Below are positions 47,680-56,856 of a stretch of DNA of 64,000 bases, one piece after another. The position numbers were made by a program, and so were the translations under genes. The first letter of the stretch is position 1, and each line of letters begins with the position of its first letter. The notes beneath the pieces are model-generated. The model did no database searches. It saw only the letters and a program-made list of their open reading frames with translations, and was not told the origin of the DNA. Source of the stretch: Gnetum montanum (taxonomy: Eukaryota; Streptophyta; Gnetopsida; Gnetales; Gnetaceae); the NCBI GenBank assembly GCA_015680685.1, contig MNCI01035767.1:484416-548415 (forward strand), written 5' to 3'.

Positions 47680-48304
47680 TCATTTAAATTATATTTTTCA
47701 ATAAAGGTTACTTTGTTTTGGTGATATTGTTTATGAGGACATTGGTTTGAAAAGTGTGGTCCCTAACATAAATAACATTTAATATCTCTTCAGGGTAATT
47801 TTCTTTGTCTATGCCCAAAAATTCCCCTCAATCTTTTATCTTCTAGTCTAATTTTTTGTGGTTTATGATGCCATTGTTGTTGTCTTCTTGGGTGTCTGTA
47901 TTTTTGTTTAGGTCTGATGAAGATCCCTTTTTGTAGCATGATGTTGATGTTTTATAAAACATTTCTTTTGGAAAAATTTCTAGGCATGATGATTTTTCTA
48001 TTTTCCAATTAAGTTCATTTACTTGTCTTTGTGCCTATTGGTCATAACAAATATCCTTATTTATATTAGTGATAAATTGTTGGATTTCTTTGAAACTCAT
48101 TTTAGCTAAAACTAGATTTTGGTGTTTTAATTCTACAAAATATTTGTTACAAAAAGGTTGGGGTAGGAATCCTAATAGATGTTCTTTAGCCGCAACTTCA
48201 TGTGTGAGCTTTCCATTGTAATAAAGTTTTTCCATTATATCTAGAAATCTATGAATATCTTGGAGTTTTGTAAGTCTAGCCTTAAAGAATCTATCTCTAT
48301 ACAA
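47680..48304 (-). pseudogene. Coat-protein C-terminal region with zinc knuckle
   Basis: The open piece 48,304-48,035 (MYRDRFFKARLTKLQDIHRF; AAKEHLLGFLPQPFCNKYF) resembles the capsid part of pararetrovirus/gypsy Gag, with an LGFLPQPF segment. Further on, at about 47,785-47,735, lies KCYLC, a stop, then GPHFSNQCPHK. This is a CCHC RNA-binding knuckle interrupted by a TAG between the second cysteine and the histidine. The order (capsid, knuckle, coiled coil, protease) supports the coat-protein call. Frames 48,034-47,800 are broken. Confidence 0.7.
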
Positions 48305-49365
48305 ATGTTCTTGATTTTCCTTATCTCCTATAAATTCTTTAACTATAGAATTAATAAATAATGTACTAGGTGCATTTATTAATTTATGTCTTATAGGATT
48401 GGGTATATGATTCCACCATCCTTTTAGAATACCCCTAAATAAATAGGTTGCATTCTAAATGGCTTAATTAGATGGTTTATTTTCTAGAAAGACTTGGATA
48501 GATAGATAACTCTATATGGAATCTATTACTTCTTACCATTCTTGTATATTTTTATCATCCATAGTAAAGATAGTATTTTTATCTTTTGCCTTTTTGATTT
48601 GCATAATTGTGTAATCTATAGGATGCTCAATAGGTTGGAAAGCATTTTTGGCTAATAAGAGTTTTTCTTTGGTAGTATAGGAGGCTGTGTCAGAATCAAA
48701 TGATTCTTGGTCACTTACAGGTGGAGTTTTGATGTGTATACCTCCACTAGTGTTGGCCCTAATTTTTAAAATATTGATTTTTTGTTTTCCTTTTCTCTTA
48801 GCCAATTCTTGTTGATCACGTTTAAATTTTTCCACTTGTGTTTTGCTAGCATGAGGTGGAGATCCTTAGATAGGTAAGTCTTGGCTAGATGATCCTAATC
48901 TTCATTTTGGTGCCCAAAACATTGATACTTGTAGAATATTATCATGTATGATATATAATTTTTTATCATACCTCTCCACATTTTCTTCTATTTGTCCTAG
49001 ATGAGTATTTGTCCAATTTTGCATTTGGATAATATCAGCAGGGAGTTGTGTTGTTTTCTTTACTTGGGTACTATAAATTTGTTCTATAGGTGGAGCTAAT
49101 GGATTGTTCATATTGATTTTTAACTTGATTAAGGAGTCACATTCCTGAAATGGTATGTTTCTTCCCTTTTTGTAACCTATTGGTGTGAACAAGATTTATC
49201 TAGACTTGTATGATCTTCACTAGAGGATGTGAATTCTTGTGAAGAGACTTCCTCCACTTTTGTCTTTCCTTTAGAAGATGATGTTTCTGGTGGTGGTCCT
49301 AATATCATTTCTATTGGATAACCTATGTTTAAGTTCTTATAGACTTCTCTTAATCTTTTGATCAT
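48305..49365 (-). pseudogene. Pararetroviral linker/virion-protein region, unassigned
   Basis: Open pieces at 49,365-49,177, 49,192-48,902 and 48,835-48,533 lie between the movement-like and coat-like parts. Features seen are a proline/serine/threonine-rich acidic stretch (PPPETSSSKGKTKVEEVSSQ), a segment with LPADIIQMQNWTNTHLGQI, a lysine-rich helix (KFKRDQQELAKRKGKQK) and an acidic stretch DQESFDSDTASYTT. Acidic serine-rich sequence before the capsid domain is usual for Caulimoviridae coat precursors. I cannot assign a separate function. Confidence 0.55.
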
Positions 49366-49584
49366 TTCATTATACTCTTTTATGGTTTTTGGCTTGTATT
49401 GAGAGAAGAAATTTGGAGGTTTAGAGGTTTGTGATATTTCTACAGGCTTTGGTTTACAAAGAACAAGCTCTATAAATAATTTTTTCTTTTGTTTTTTTCT
49501 ATATCTTAAAGGATCTTTCTCAACCTATTGAAAATGTTGGAGTTGTACATGATATCTTCTCTTTCTGGGTTGAGATCTTTTAGG

Positions 49585-50325
49585 CTAGATATATTCAAAA
49601 AATTCTTCTTTGAGTCCTATAAGATCTGAGTACATGGTTTTTATTGGTAGTCCCTTTGTATCTATATGAACATCATATTCTAAGTTGGTGGTTCCTACAT
49701 GAGTAGCTTGCTCTCCTAGAGGTAGAAGTGTCCTTATGTTACATGTGTCAAATAGTTTGAATAGTAGTCTAGTACTTATGGTAGCATAAATACTATTATC
49801 TTGCATATATAGAGGAATGTATGTGATAATCATTAGGCTTCTTAATAGATGTGGATCATGTAGGGATATGATGAAGTTCAAAAGTGTAACTACCAATGCA
49901 TCCTTTTCCAATGTTCCTTTGGCCTATGTTACTATTGCATCATAAGAAGTATTAAAGCACCTATCTATTAAGGCAATCCAGTATGGGCATTCTAATTGGT
50001 AATTAAAGTGTAGATGATTTAAAATATCAATCTCAACAATATGAATATAATTAAACCCTTCTTTCTTCAATTTATATACCTCCTCTAGGGTGAAAAAAGT
50101 GAGGGCTACTGGTCAAAGACTAGAACCACTAATCTGTAAATCACACTGAGATAAACTCATACTACTAAGGCTTTCTAAGTCAAGACTTTTCTTATGATAA
50201 ATTTCTTTCGTCTTCAGTATTGGAGGAAAACATGGAGGTAAAGGACAATGACAAAAAGCTAATAAACAAGCAACATAAGAGGAGTTAGGACTAAAACATG
50301 AGAGTTGGTGCATTTGTTTGCCCAT
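49585..50325 (-). pseudogene. Movement-protein-like region of the pararetrovirus
   Basis: The frame starts at M 50,325 and is open to 50,113. It is resumed by an open piece 49,911-49,585. In between I read FNYIHIVEIDI and ECPYWIALIDRCF, then YDAIVTQAKGTLEKDALVV, LLNFIISLHDPHLLRSL and MIITYIPLYMQDN. The spacing I-H-I...ALID-R-F...G-L...F...SL-D...L resembles the 30K-type movement proteins of Caulimoviridae (LHIGAIQ, ALMDNR, GxxEGxLxYG blocks), which let the virus pass plasmodesmata. Similarity is modest and judged by eye. Stops and shifts lie between the pieces. The first 130 codons recur in inverted orientation at 50,575-50,870. Confidence 0.55.
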
Positions 50326-50876
50326 TGTGATTGAAGATTTCTGTAGTCATTGCCTCTCTAGAAATGCATCTTCACTAAGAGACTTATGTACTCCCAACAC
50401 ATCTTACTATGTAGTTTATCCTAGTTGGTGATTTACCCTAGTATAGACTAGTGCTCATAGATTTTTCTATTGCCAACTAGGGTAAATCACATAGTAAGAT
50501 GCATTGGGAGTACATAAGTCATGCAGTGAAGATGCATTTCAAAGAGGCAACAACTATAGCAATTTTCAATCACAATGGCCAACCAAACACACCAACTCTT
50601 AGGTTCTAGTTCTAACTCCTCTTATGTTGTTCGTTTATTAGCTTTTTGTCATCATCCTTTACCTCCATGTTTTCCTCTAATACGAAAGATGAAAGAAATT
50701 TATCATAAGAAAAGTCTTGACTTCTTAAAAAGTCTTAGTAGTATGAATCTATCTAAGTGTGATTTATAAATTACTGGTTCCAATCTTCAACCAGTAGCCC
50801 TCACTTTTTTCACCTCATAGGAGTTATATAAATGGAAGAAAGAAGAGTTTAATTATATTCATATTACCAAGATTGA
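50035..50876. repeat. Inverted repeat at the pararetrovirus 5' tip
   Basis: The arm 50,035-50,434 pairs with 50,477-50,876. Both strands encode the same N-terminal stretch: MGKQMHQLSCFSPNSSYV on -, MANQTHQLLGSSSNSSYV on +. The shared nucleotide blocks run from GTTTAATTATATTCATATT at the outer end to CTAGGGTAAATC near the centre. The arms differ at roughly one base in six by eye. The unpaired centre is about 42 bases. Confidence 0.85.
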
Positions 50877-52660
50877 CCCAAGACCAATACCCCACTTCTC
50901 AATATGGCTTTGGGAAAGTTTTCGTTGTGGTTTACAATTGAGGAAAGGGAATTCCTTGCCTACATCTTAAAGAACTTTAGTGTGATGTTGTGGTCACACT
51001 TATCTTCAAATGTGGTAGGGGTTATAGTGGAGACCTCACTACCTTGGGCATTTGGCCTAATTTTTAGACTTATTTCTAACAAGCTATCTCCTAATACAGT
51101 AGGGAGCTTAGCAAAAACCATTAGCCCATGTTATCTCATAAAGATCTAGATGATGCTAGAGTATAGATGGTATAATGTTGAAAATACTTGGACGGTGGTG
51201 CATAGAGGCCACACATTATTCCAAAATCTACTTGGCATTGTGTATCATCTACTAGGGTAAGCATGGCTATTATAATGTTTTCATGCTTTGGGATAAACTA
51301 TCTTCTCTAACTTCATCGATTTTACAAAATTCTTGTAGGTCTAAGGTCAATGATCAAGGATTGATCATCAATAAGAAAATATTGGTAGTGGAACAAACTA
51401 CTTGGGATGAATTTGCCAAAAGTCCTCAGTTTAGAACTATTGTGTATCAATAGTTAAGAAGGGACTTTGTTGCATGCACCTTAAGGTTCAACCTTGTATA
51501 CAAGAAGTACAAGGATGATGGAATGATGCACAACTAGTGGGCAAATTCCAATAGCTCTATGGATTAGACCCTTGCAACTAGGACCTCCACACTAAAGAAG
51601 AAAAAGAAATGCAAACATAAAGGCTATCACTTCTAGTGTTTCATGGCTATAACTTCTAATGTTTTATTGCTTTGACTAGTTGTTAAACTTTCTTATGTTG
51701 ATGCTAAACTTTTGGTTGTTGATTTGCAGGACCTTCCACCTTTGATGATGTCACCATACCACTTTTAGGGACATGTCATGAGGACGCCCTCATTCTAAAG
51801 TTTGGAGAGGTGACTCTAGCATAAGAGTGGCTAAAGGAATAGTCACTTGGGTACATTCAAGCAAACATCCAGTGTGTAGTTTTGCTTAAGGTATTTATGT
51901 TACCTATCCCATCCATCCTTGCTACGTAGATGTTGCATGTCATCAACTTCTTTAATGAGAAGGTTGGTCATTTAAGCACCATCATTTGGGGTGTGAAGTT
52001 GAACATGGATGTTAATGAGGACCTATTTAATGACTTGTGTGATGTCCTTGTTGATAAGGTATAGGTTCTCACTAGGATAGTAAGGGAAATTGGCCATCAT
52101 GATGAAGTTTTGAAATGTCTTGATGCCAACATGGGCCACTCTAAAATTTCCATGGATAGATTCATGAACCTTGATGCAAAGTAATCATATCCTTTCTTCA
52201 AGTCTCATGCATTTTCCAAACTATTATTGCAAAAGAAGGTAATTGGCATAGTGCAGGGGTGAACCTTTAAGAAGGTCCTAATGGAGGATAGTAGATTTAA
52301 CTAGGTAATTTCTTTAGCTACTGGGATTCAGGAAGAGATCCTTAAACTTTGTGTTAACACCTCTACATTAATCAATATGAACTTTGCATTTTTTGCAAAT
52401 TATCTAAAGAGGTTTGCAGAGTTTTTGTGGTGTACAAGAATGGGTAATGGGTTTTCCAAGACCCAAGCCAACTTTTTAGGCCTTGGATAAAGCACATTTA
52501 TCCAATGGCATAGGCCCAAAACTCACTAGAGGGGATGAATAATATGTTATCCATCACCACTAAGAATCTTGATGTTAGGTAGTTTGAGTCTCCTAATAGC
52601 ATTCATGACGATGAGCCTCTCATGTTTCATGCTAGTGTTCAAGATGCAAAATGATGGTAA
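50877..52660 (+). pseudogene. Gene remnant B, exons 2 to 4 and beyond
   Basis: The sequence resumes where A has 16,858. The exon 2 frame includes FTIEEREFLAYILKNFSVML (50,931-50,990) and TSLPWAFGLIFRLIS. Intron 2 is 51,257-51,338 (GTAAGC to TTGTAG). Exon 3 reads ILVVEQTTWDEFAKSPQFRT and FNLVYKKYKDDGMMHN. The intron 3 donor is GC here (AAATGCAAAC versus AAAGGTAAAC in A), with the acceptor at 51,728-51,729. Exon 4 starts GPSTFDDVTIPL and continues past the point where A is cut: EEILKLCVNTSTLINMNFAF and LKRFAEFLW (about 52,335-52,430). No known domain is recognised; the style is of a helical plant protein of at least 500 residues. Stops are present but fewer than in A exon 2. Confidence 0.55.
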
Positions 52661-53270
52661 ATGAAGGTCAAAGGGGCAACTAGAGAGAAAATCAAGAGGC
52701 CTATGTGTACCATCCGAAATCATCAACAAGAGGCTAGAATGAACGGATGCCAATAGATCTACGAATGAAAAAATAAGACCATGCCTTTTCCTAAGGGCTT
52801 GCTGGAAAAAAAAACGAAGGTAGAGTGCCTTGGATGGTCTGCACGCGGATCAAACAAGGACTTCCCCGAATGTACGCAATTGCGATGTGTTGGGTTATAT
52901 GTAAAAAAATGCAAAATTGAACATAAATGAATGGAAATGAATGTAAATTCTTTAAATGATAGATAATGAAAATAGGAAAAAATATGAACAGTAACAATAA
53001 TGTAAACTGCATGAATCTGGGCAATAATGCAAACTGTTTGTATTGATAAACAATTCGAATGTGCACTGGTCAGAATGCAGTTGCGGTTTGGTCGCAAGGT
53101 GAACATTAGCCCCGATGGATGAGAGCAGGTGTTGGGAAGATGCAAGTTTTGGATTGCATGCGTACAATGTCTATTCTGTATGAAGCCCAGCATATGAGAT
53201 TGATGCCCAGATCTCCTAAGTGTTTCAGATTCAAATTTTTTGAACCTTGATCTAGTGGAAAAATAAGAGA

Positions 53271-53278
53271 TTTATATA
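53271..53278 (-). promoter_or_regulatory. TATA box in the left LTR
   Basis: CTATATAAATC on the - strand, aligned with TATAAAAG at 61,240-61,247 in the right LTR and followed by the same ATTGACCG-TGCA block on the high side. Confidence 0.5.
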
Positions 53279-53589
53279 GTTTTAGGCACGAGATTCGAAT
53301 CTGGGAGAAGATTAGTGGCTGTGGGGTGAGAAAACTTTGGATCGGGTGACAGGTGTGTCCATTGACCGAATGCACCAAATGTTACAATGTACAACATGCA
53401 GTGTGACCAAGATCTCTTACACTGACGTGTGTAATCCACAGTGTAAGAGCTTGATATGCTAAAAAATGAAAAATGTACAAAGAATGTTAAAGTACAGGAG
53501 TGGATCTAGATGTCTAACCTTTGGATCTACAGATCTATGCTATTTTTGCTCCACCAAGGCCTCCAGCATGTGTGGATTTGGCTCTGATG

Positions 53590-54200
53590 TGTGCGCAGCC
53601 TGTTCTGGCGTTAGCGTCTACGTCACTCACAGCATATGACCTGAAAATAGTGCATTTTGAGCCATTTTTGACCTATGAGACCCATTTTTAGAGTGGATCT
53701 TCATGAAATGGGTCATGAGGGTTCTGTGTGCCAAATTTTGGCTGATTTGGATGTCGTTTTGGCCCTATTTTGGTAGATGACGCTAAGCCTTACGTTGTGC
53801 AGCGTCTAAAAAATAACCTCAGCGTCACCAAGTTAAAGTGGCATATTTGAGGGCCAAATCTTGATTTTTTGGAGGCTGGGACCTATTGGGGACCTTGGTG
53901 AAGGTCATGGGGGATCCCTATGCTTGATTTTGGCCTATTTTGACTCATTTTTGGGGCTCCAAAAGTTAATGACGCTGAGCCTTATGCTAAGCAGCGTCTG
54001 AAAAATAACCCAAGCGTCACCAAGTTAAAGTGGCATATTTGAGGCCAAAATCTTGATTTTCTAGAGGCTAGGACTTGATGGGGACCTTCATGAAGGTCAT
54101 GGGGGTCCTTGTGCTCAATTTTGGCCTATTTTGAGTCAGTTTCAAGGCTCCAAAAGTTGGTGACATTGAGCCTTACGCTGTGCAACATAAGAAAATGTAG
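53590..54200. repeat. About 190-bp tandem units with a GACGCT/AGCGTC inverted repeat
   Basis: Units start near 53,775, 53,970 and 54,165, with an outlier near 53,605. Each has GACGCTNAGCCTTANGCT, then GCAGCGTC, giving a 6-bp stem around a 14- to 16-base loop. The shared block AAGTTAAAGTGGCATATTTGAG, then TCTTGATTTT-TAGAGGCT and GGGACCTTGGTGAAGGTCATGGGGG follows. The last unit is degraded (GACATTGAG). Confidence 0.75.
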
Positions 54201-55589
54201 CCAAAGTATACTTAGCCAAAACCAAGCATTTTGAGCCTAAAAATTTTGATTCTAAATGTCAAAAGTTGGTGCAGTCACCTGTGGGACCTGTGGGATCTTT
54301 CTTGCTCCATTTCTCACTCCATTTTATGTCATTTCATGCCATTTTGGAGACTCTCAAGTTTGGTCATGCTATACTCATGTTGGGCAGTAGCATGACTTAG
54401 CTTGATTCTTGTCTAAAAGTGCTAGGCCAAAATTTTGTGGTGTTTCATTGGTCCCTCTTTGTTGATGCCTAAAGGAATCTACCTAAGAGGCATCGACAAA
54501 GAAGTATAAAACATCACGAGCAACTAGGTATCAAGTGTTGTTCCTTAGCACTTGGCCAGATGTCATCGCACAGTGTTTAGAAGTACATGGGATTAGGAAA
54601 TGAGGTTGTGAGATGTATAGGGAGGAGTTTTGTAATTGCAAGATCAAGGATTGATGAAGGGATGGTTTTGTTTAACTATGAGGAGAGGAATGCTATTGTG
54701 TGAACACATCATGTTGGTCCTTGTCAATAGCCAATATCTAGCGGACTTGGGACCAAGGTATGGGATGTGCGTCCTTTGGAGGAACGAGACTCTTGTATTC
54801 TATTTAAGAGAACTCGTTGTCACAACCAAAGCCACATGATGAGGTGGTGCATTCTTTGGAGAAACAGGACCCTTGTTGAGTGTCAAAGGGAACCCGTTGT
54901 CTAACAACCAAAGCCACATGGTGGGATGCAACATGATTGTTTGAGACATGAGTGTTTTCTTCCAAGACCAATACCTTCCCACTTGGGGCTTTTATGGGAA
55001 GCACCAAGAGTCTTGTGATGGGTTTTTCTCTTTGATTTTTTTTCTTTGTTTTTGAACAGAGCTCTCTTTCAATGTTGTACTCATGCTCTTGTGCTTGTAT
55101 CTATTTCATGTGTTATGCTATGTGTTACAACTGCCTAGAGAGTTACAGTGTGCAACCATGTGTTCAGAGTTTTAGGGTGACTAGGATGTATTTGGAAAAT
55201 GTAACTGAACAAGGTAGAGAGAGCATGTTAGGAAATAAGGAATGTTTGGGGAATTGGAAATGTACTTGTGAATGGTTTGATTAACCTAGTTACATGCATT
55301 AGGAACAATGTGATACCTCATTGCTGTGATGAAGTGCATCCATGTACGAACACCTCTGGGTGTCATCCTACAAACACAACTCCAAGAAGATAAGAAAACC
55401 ATAATTTAATGAGCTAGCTTAACACTTTAAACATGGATGTAAACGATGGGATGGAGACACTACGTGCAACTAGAGGCAAACAAAATTGAGCAGTAGCAAT
55501 GTTGTCAGAGTCCATGTGATGAATTCATGCAACAGGTTGATGAAGACATGCCATTTGATTATAGCAACATAGTAGTAGGCTAGTGAAGA

Positions 55590-56195
55590 AGTTTCCAGTT
55601 TATAGTCTTGGCGAATTATCATGGATTATTTTTACGTCATAACCCATTGGACGTTGCCAGTTTAACATCGTAGCAGATAGTGTAATGCTAGTTTATAGTC
55701 ATGGCGGACTATGGAGAGGTGAGCTAGTTTATAGTCTTAGTGGACTTTGTCAGATGAGAGTGTGGTAGTTTATTGTCATTTCAGATGATCTGTGGTATTA
55801 GTTTTAGGTCATGATGCCAAGACCGCTCTATGGTATCAGTTTATCGTCATGATTCCAGGACAATTCTATGGTATCAATTTATTATCATGATTCCAAGACA
55901 AATCTGTGGTATCAGTTTATCGTCATGATTCCAGGATGAATTTGTGGTATCAATTTACCATTGTGATGCCAGGACGATATGTGGATGCATGAACGTACGT
56001 CTAGGTGATCCTGCAAAAGAAGAAACTAGAGAACACAATGTCAAGTAGTAACTACTGAAAACAGAACCTAAATGCATAAGAAAAATAGAAAACAATGTAA
56101 AAAGTGGTAGTTTAGGGCCTTTTTGGGTCGTGTGTGGCAGTTTAAAGCCATACTAGGCTGTGTGTTAGTTTAAGGCCTTTTGGGCTGCAGGCTAA
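55590..56195. repeat. Short hairpin array between protease and left LTR
   Basis: More than ten units of the AGTTTA-stem-loop-stem type. Examples are ATAGTC (55,695-55,700) with GACTAT (55,707-55,712), and AGCC (56,146-56,149) with GGCT (56,156-56,159). A subset has TTATCGTCATGATTCCAGGAC-like cores. The order of unit types matches the array at 62,740-63,145, so the two arrays are homologous and not just similar. Confidence 0.8.
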
Positions 56196-56196
56196 T

Positions 56197-56856
56197 TTAA
56201 GGCCTTTTTAGGCTGAATGTAAATGCGTTAGCTAGCACAATGCAAATGAAGGTGACGTATGCATAATGAACAAAGGTGAAGAGTGGGTAGGGATCAGACG
56301 TAGTTTCAGCCATAGGAGAGCCTTGATCATGTTGTTGTTTCCTAGCTAAACATGGTCTAGGAGGCGTGCTATGTTTTGGTTGCTCTGGGAGGCTTTCATT
56401 TTTTACCACTCGTTCGGGCATTTTAGCTCTAGGTGTTGCATTTGTTGCCGTGGGTGTTCCATCAAGAGACTCTTCTTTTAAGACTTGTGACATTTCTATG
56501 TTGTGGATGGCTTGAAAGGGAGCATTATCGGCATGTATGATGACTTTTCCACCTTCGTATGGAAGGCGGATTTCTTGATGTATTGGTGAGGAAATGGCCC
56601 ATTGTTGGGCTAGCCAAGGTCTACCAAGAATCATGTTGAAACTTGGCATCTCTTTTATGACAGTGAACTCCATGCTGGTGGGGAATTTTTCTCTTTCCAC
56701 AAAGGCTAAGTTGATTATACCCTTAACTGTGACACGTGATCCGTTGAAGGATTTTAAACATATGATTTTCGTTGGCATGATCTCATCTGCCATGCCTAGT
56801 TTGTCGATGATGGAGTATGAAGCTACGTTTCTTGCCATACCATCATCAACGTGCAC
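56197..56856 (-). pseudogene. Tat-type aspartic protease, copy 2
   Basis: Best preserved retroelement frame in the window (219 codons). It starts MHVDDGMARNVASYSIIDKL; D-D-G occupies the place of the D-S/T-G retropepsin site, as seen in several Tat-lineage proteases (VDxGS-N). It continues with ICLKSFNGSRVTVKG, then FTVIKEMPSFNMILGRPWL (flap and C-terminal motif) and LPYEGGKVIIHADN. A variable tail with K, P and T follows. The protease matures Gag. A short hydrophobic end (FTFVHYAYVTFICIVLANAF) is probably readthrough into spacer. The family normally continues into RT here, but the hairpin array and LTR follow instead. The upstream frame is gag with a stop and frame change between. Confidence 0.75.

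Larger units (their letters stand above)
43991..50876 (-). mobile_element. Endogenous pararetrovirus (Caulimoviridae-like), decayed, 6.9 kb
   Basis: Right to left on the - strand the insert holds an inverted-repeat tip, a movement-protein-like region, a virion-protein region with a zinc knuckle, a coiled coil, an aspartic protease, RT, a partial RNase H, a C-terminal tail, then a TATA box and a polyadenylation signal. No integrase is present. That order, with the promoter after the polymerase, is the Caulimoviridae plan and differs from Ty3/gypsy. It lies in gene remnant B: homology with A stops at TATATTGGT (43,990) and resumes at CCCAAGACCAAT (50,877). No LTRs and no target duplication are seen, as expected of pararetroviral DNA joined by end repair. 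Many stops, frame breaks and a run of 75 N bases are present, so the copy as given is not coding-competent. The genus is not resolved; the single-polyprotein order resembles petuvirus/florendovirus-type elements. Confidence 0.85.
52706..55365 (-). mobile_element. Left (3') LTR of the gag-protease unit
   Basis: 2.66 kb with TG...CA ends. It is about 780 bases longer than the right copy because of tandem sub-repeats (53,590-54,200) and other length changes. A TATA box for - strand transcription lies at 53,271-53,278. Open frames in it (for example 53,193-52,759 on -) are not shared with the right copy. Left flank is CTATG; it does not match the right flank of the other LTR (TCCTG). Confidence 0.65.

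Noticed and set aside
44500-50400. Searched the pararetrovirus for the standard tRNA-Met primer site
   Set aside because: No TGGTATCAGAGC on the - strand was found; that part of the leader is missing or rearranged by the inverted repeat.
52759-53378. Several overlapping - strand frames of 70-144 codons
   Set aside because: They lie in the left LTR and are not kept in the right LTR, so they are chance frames.
53590-54200. Possible CRISPR-like regular repeats
   Set aside because: Units are contiguous diverged tandem copies without unique spacers, in plant nuclear DNA.
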